Assembly (NCBI GenBank): GCA_028564675.1 | Contig: JAOVVO010000076.1 | Location: 124,001-188,000, forward strand | Reading direction: 5' to 3' | DNA from: Onchocerca lupi | Lineage: Eukaryota; Nematoda; Chromadorea; Rhabditida; Onchocercidae | Length of the DNA: 64,000 bases | Part shown: in pieces, positions 63,896 through 64,000 of the stretch | Numbering within the stretch: position 1 is the first letter of the stretch | Layout: each line of letters opens with the position of its first letter | The notes under the pieces: generated by a model | What the model was told of the DNA's origin: nothing | Seen by the model: only the letters and a program-made list of their open reading frames with translations | Database searches by the model: none | Position numbers and translations under genes: made by a program

Positions 63896-64000
63896 ATGGT
63901 GGAAAAAGGAAAAGATGATCGACAACTTGCATGGATTTATGAAGGCACGAAATCATTGGTCAATCGGGAAGATTATCTGCTCGGCAAAAGGGTATCAAAA
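63896..64000 (+). CDS. CWC25-like pre-mRNA splicing factor, 5' fragment
   Basis: Thirty-five codons run off the window end. LAWIYEGTKSLVNREDYLLG matches the conserved W-(M/I)-Y-(Q/E)-G ... NR(E/D)(E/D)YLLG segment of CWC25 (CCDC49), a step-I spliceosome factor. In the family this segment follows an N-terminal CIR domain of about 50 residues, which is not visible directly upstream; an in-frame TGA precedes the ATG by one codon. Either this is a shortened protein, or the first part lies in an unrecognised upstream exon with an atypical acceptor inside this segment. Confidence 0.7.
   Translation, partial: MVEKGKDDRQLAWIYEGTKSLVNREDYLLGKRVSK

Overview
This window is nuclear DNA of a parasitic-type nematode, most likely a clade III (filarial or other spirurid) worm. 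The evidence is strongly AT-rich sequence with long A and T homopolymers; intron-dense genes with GTAAG/GTATG-like donors and short TTTCAG/TTTTAG-like acceptors; acceptor-like TTTCAG sequences a few bases upstream of several start codons, as expected for spliced-leader trans-splicing; and nematode-type Cys-loop channel sequences. No rRNA, tRNA, CRISPR or bacterial-style gene was seen. All multi-exon models were built by eye from translation, splice sites and phase, so exon edges are predictions.

Layout: 618-1641 (+) is the 3' part of an acetylcholine-gated-chloride/LGC-46-like Cys-loop channel. It runs tail to tail, with only 19 bases between stop codons, into 9168-1661 (-), a Pol5/MYBBP1A-like nucleolar protein. 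16091-10027 (-) is a complete GABA-A/RDL-type channel subunit in 12 exons, with an LTR-like sequence in one intron. 16.1-20.7 kb is a gene desert. 20764-23414 (+) is NDUFAF7, a mitochondrial complex I assembly methyltransferase. 23.5-24.4 kb holds transposon debris: a Helitron Rep relic and a one-arm copy of a hairpin element. 25.3-26.3 kb has a 25-bp tandem repeat and orphan exon-like pieces. 32093-27994 (-) is a plexin-domain-containing (PLXDC/TEM7) type I membrane protein. 32.8-33.8 kb carries a compact E-box/CRE, a TATA box, a long imperfect palindrome of about 415 bp and a small secreted-peptide ORF. 34-41 kb is low-complexity desert. 45066-42053 (-) is a 426-aa polyQ-tailed protein that I do not recognise. 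45.5-47.2 kb is a large ATT/ATC/GAT trinucleotide compound microsatellite. 52738-49371 (-) is ALG8. 58171-54266 (-) is the chromosomal passenger protein INCENP. 62854-61766 (-) is an intronless GDP-mannose pyrophosphorylase B. 63896 to the window end (+) is the beginning of a CWC25-like splicing factor.

The genes do not form an obvious operon. ALG8 and GMPPB both serve lipid-linked oligosaccharide synthesis but lie 9 kb apart with INCENP between them. The two Cys-loop channels flank the Pol5 gene and share an intron position just before M1, which fits common ancestry of the family. The most unusual observations are the long hairpin locus with its own TATA box (33.1-33.5 kb) and its dispersed relative at 24.3 kb; an exact 41-bp copy of ALG8 coding sequence placed just inside the next 5' splice site; a leucine at the M2 6' position of the GABA receptor-like subunit; a GC-AG intron in the same gene; and the degraded Helitron and LTR-like sequences.
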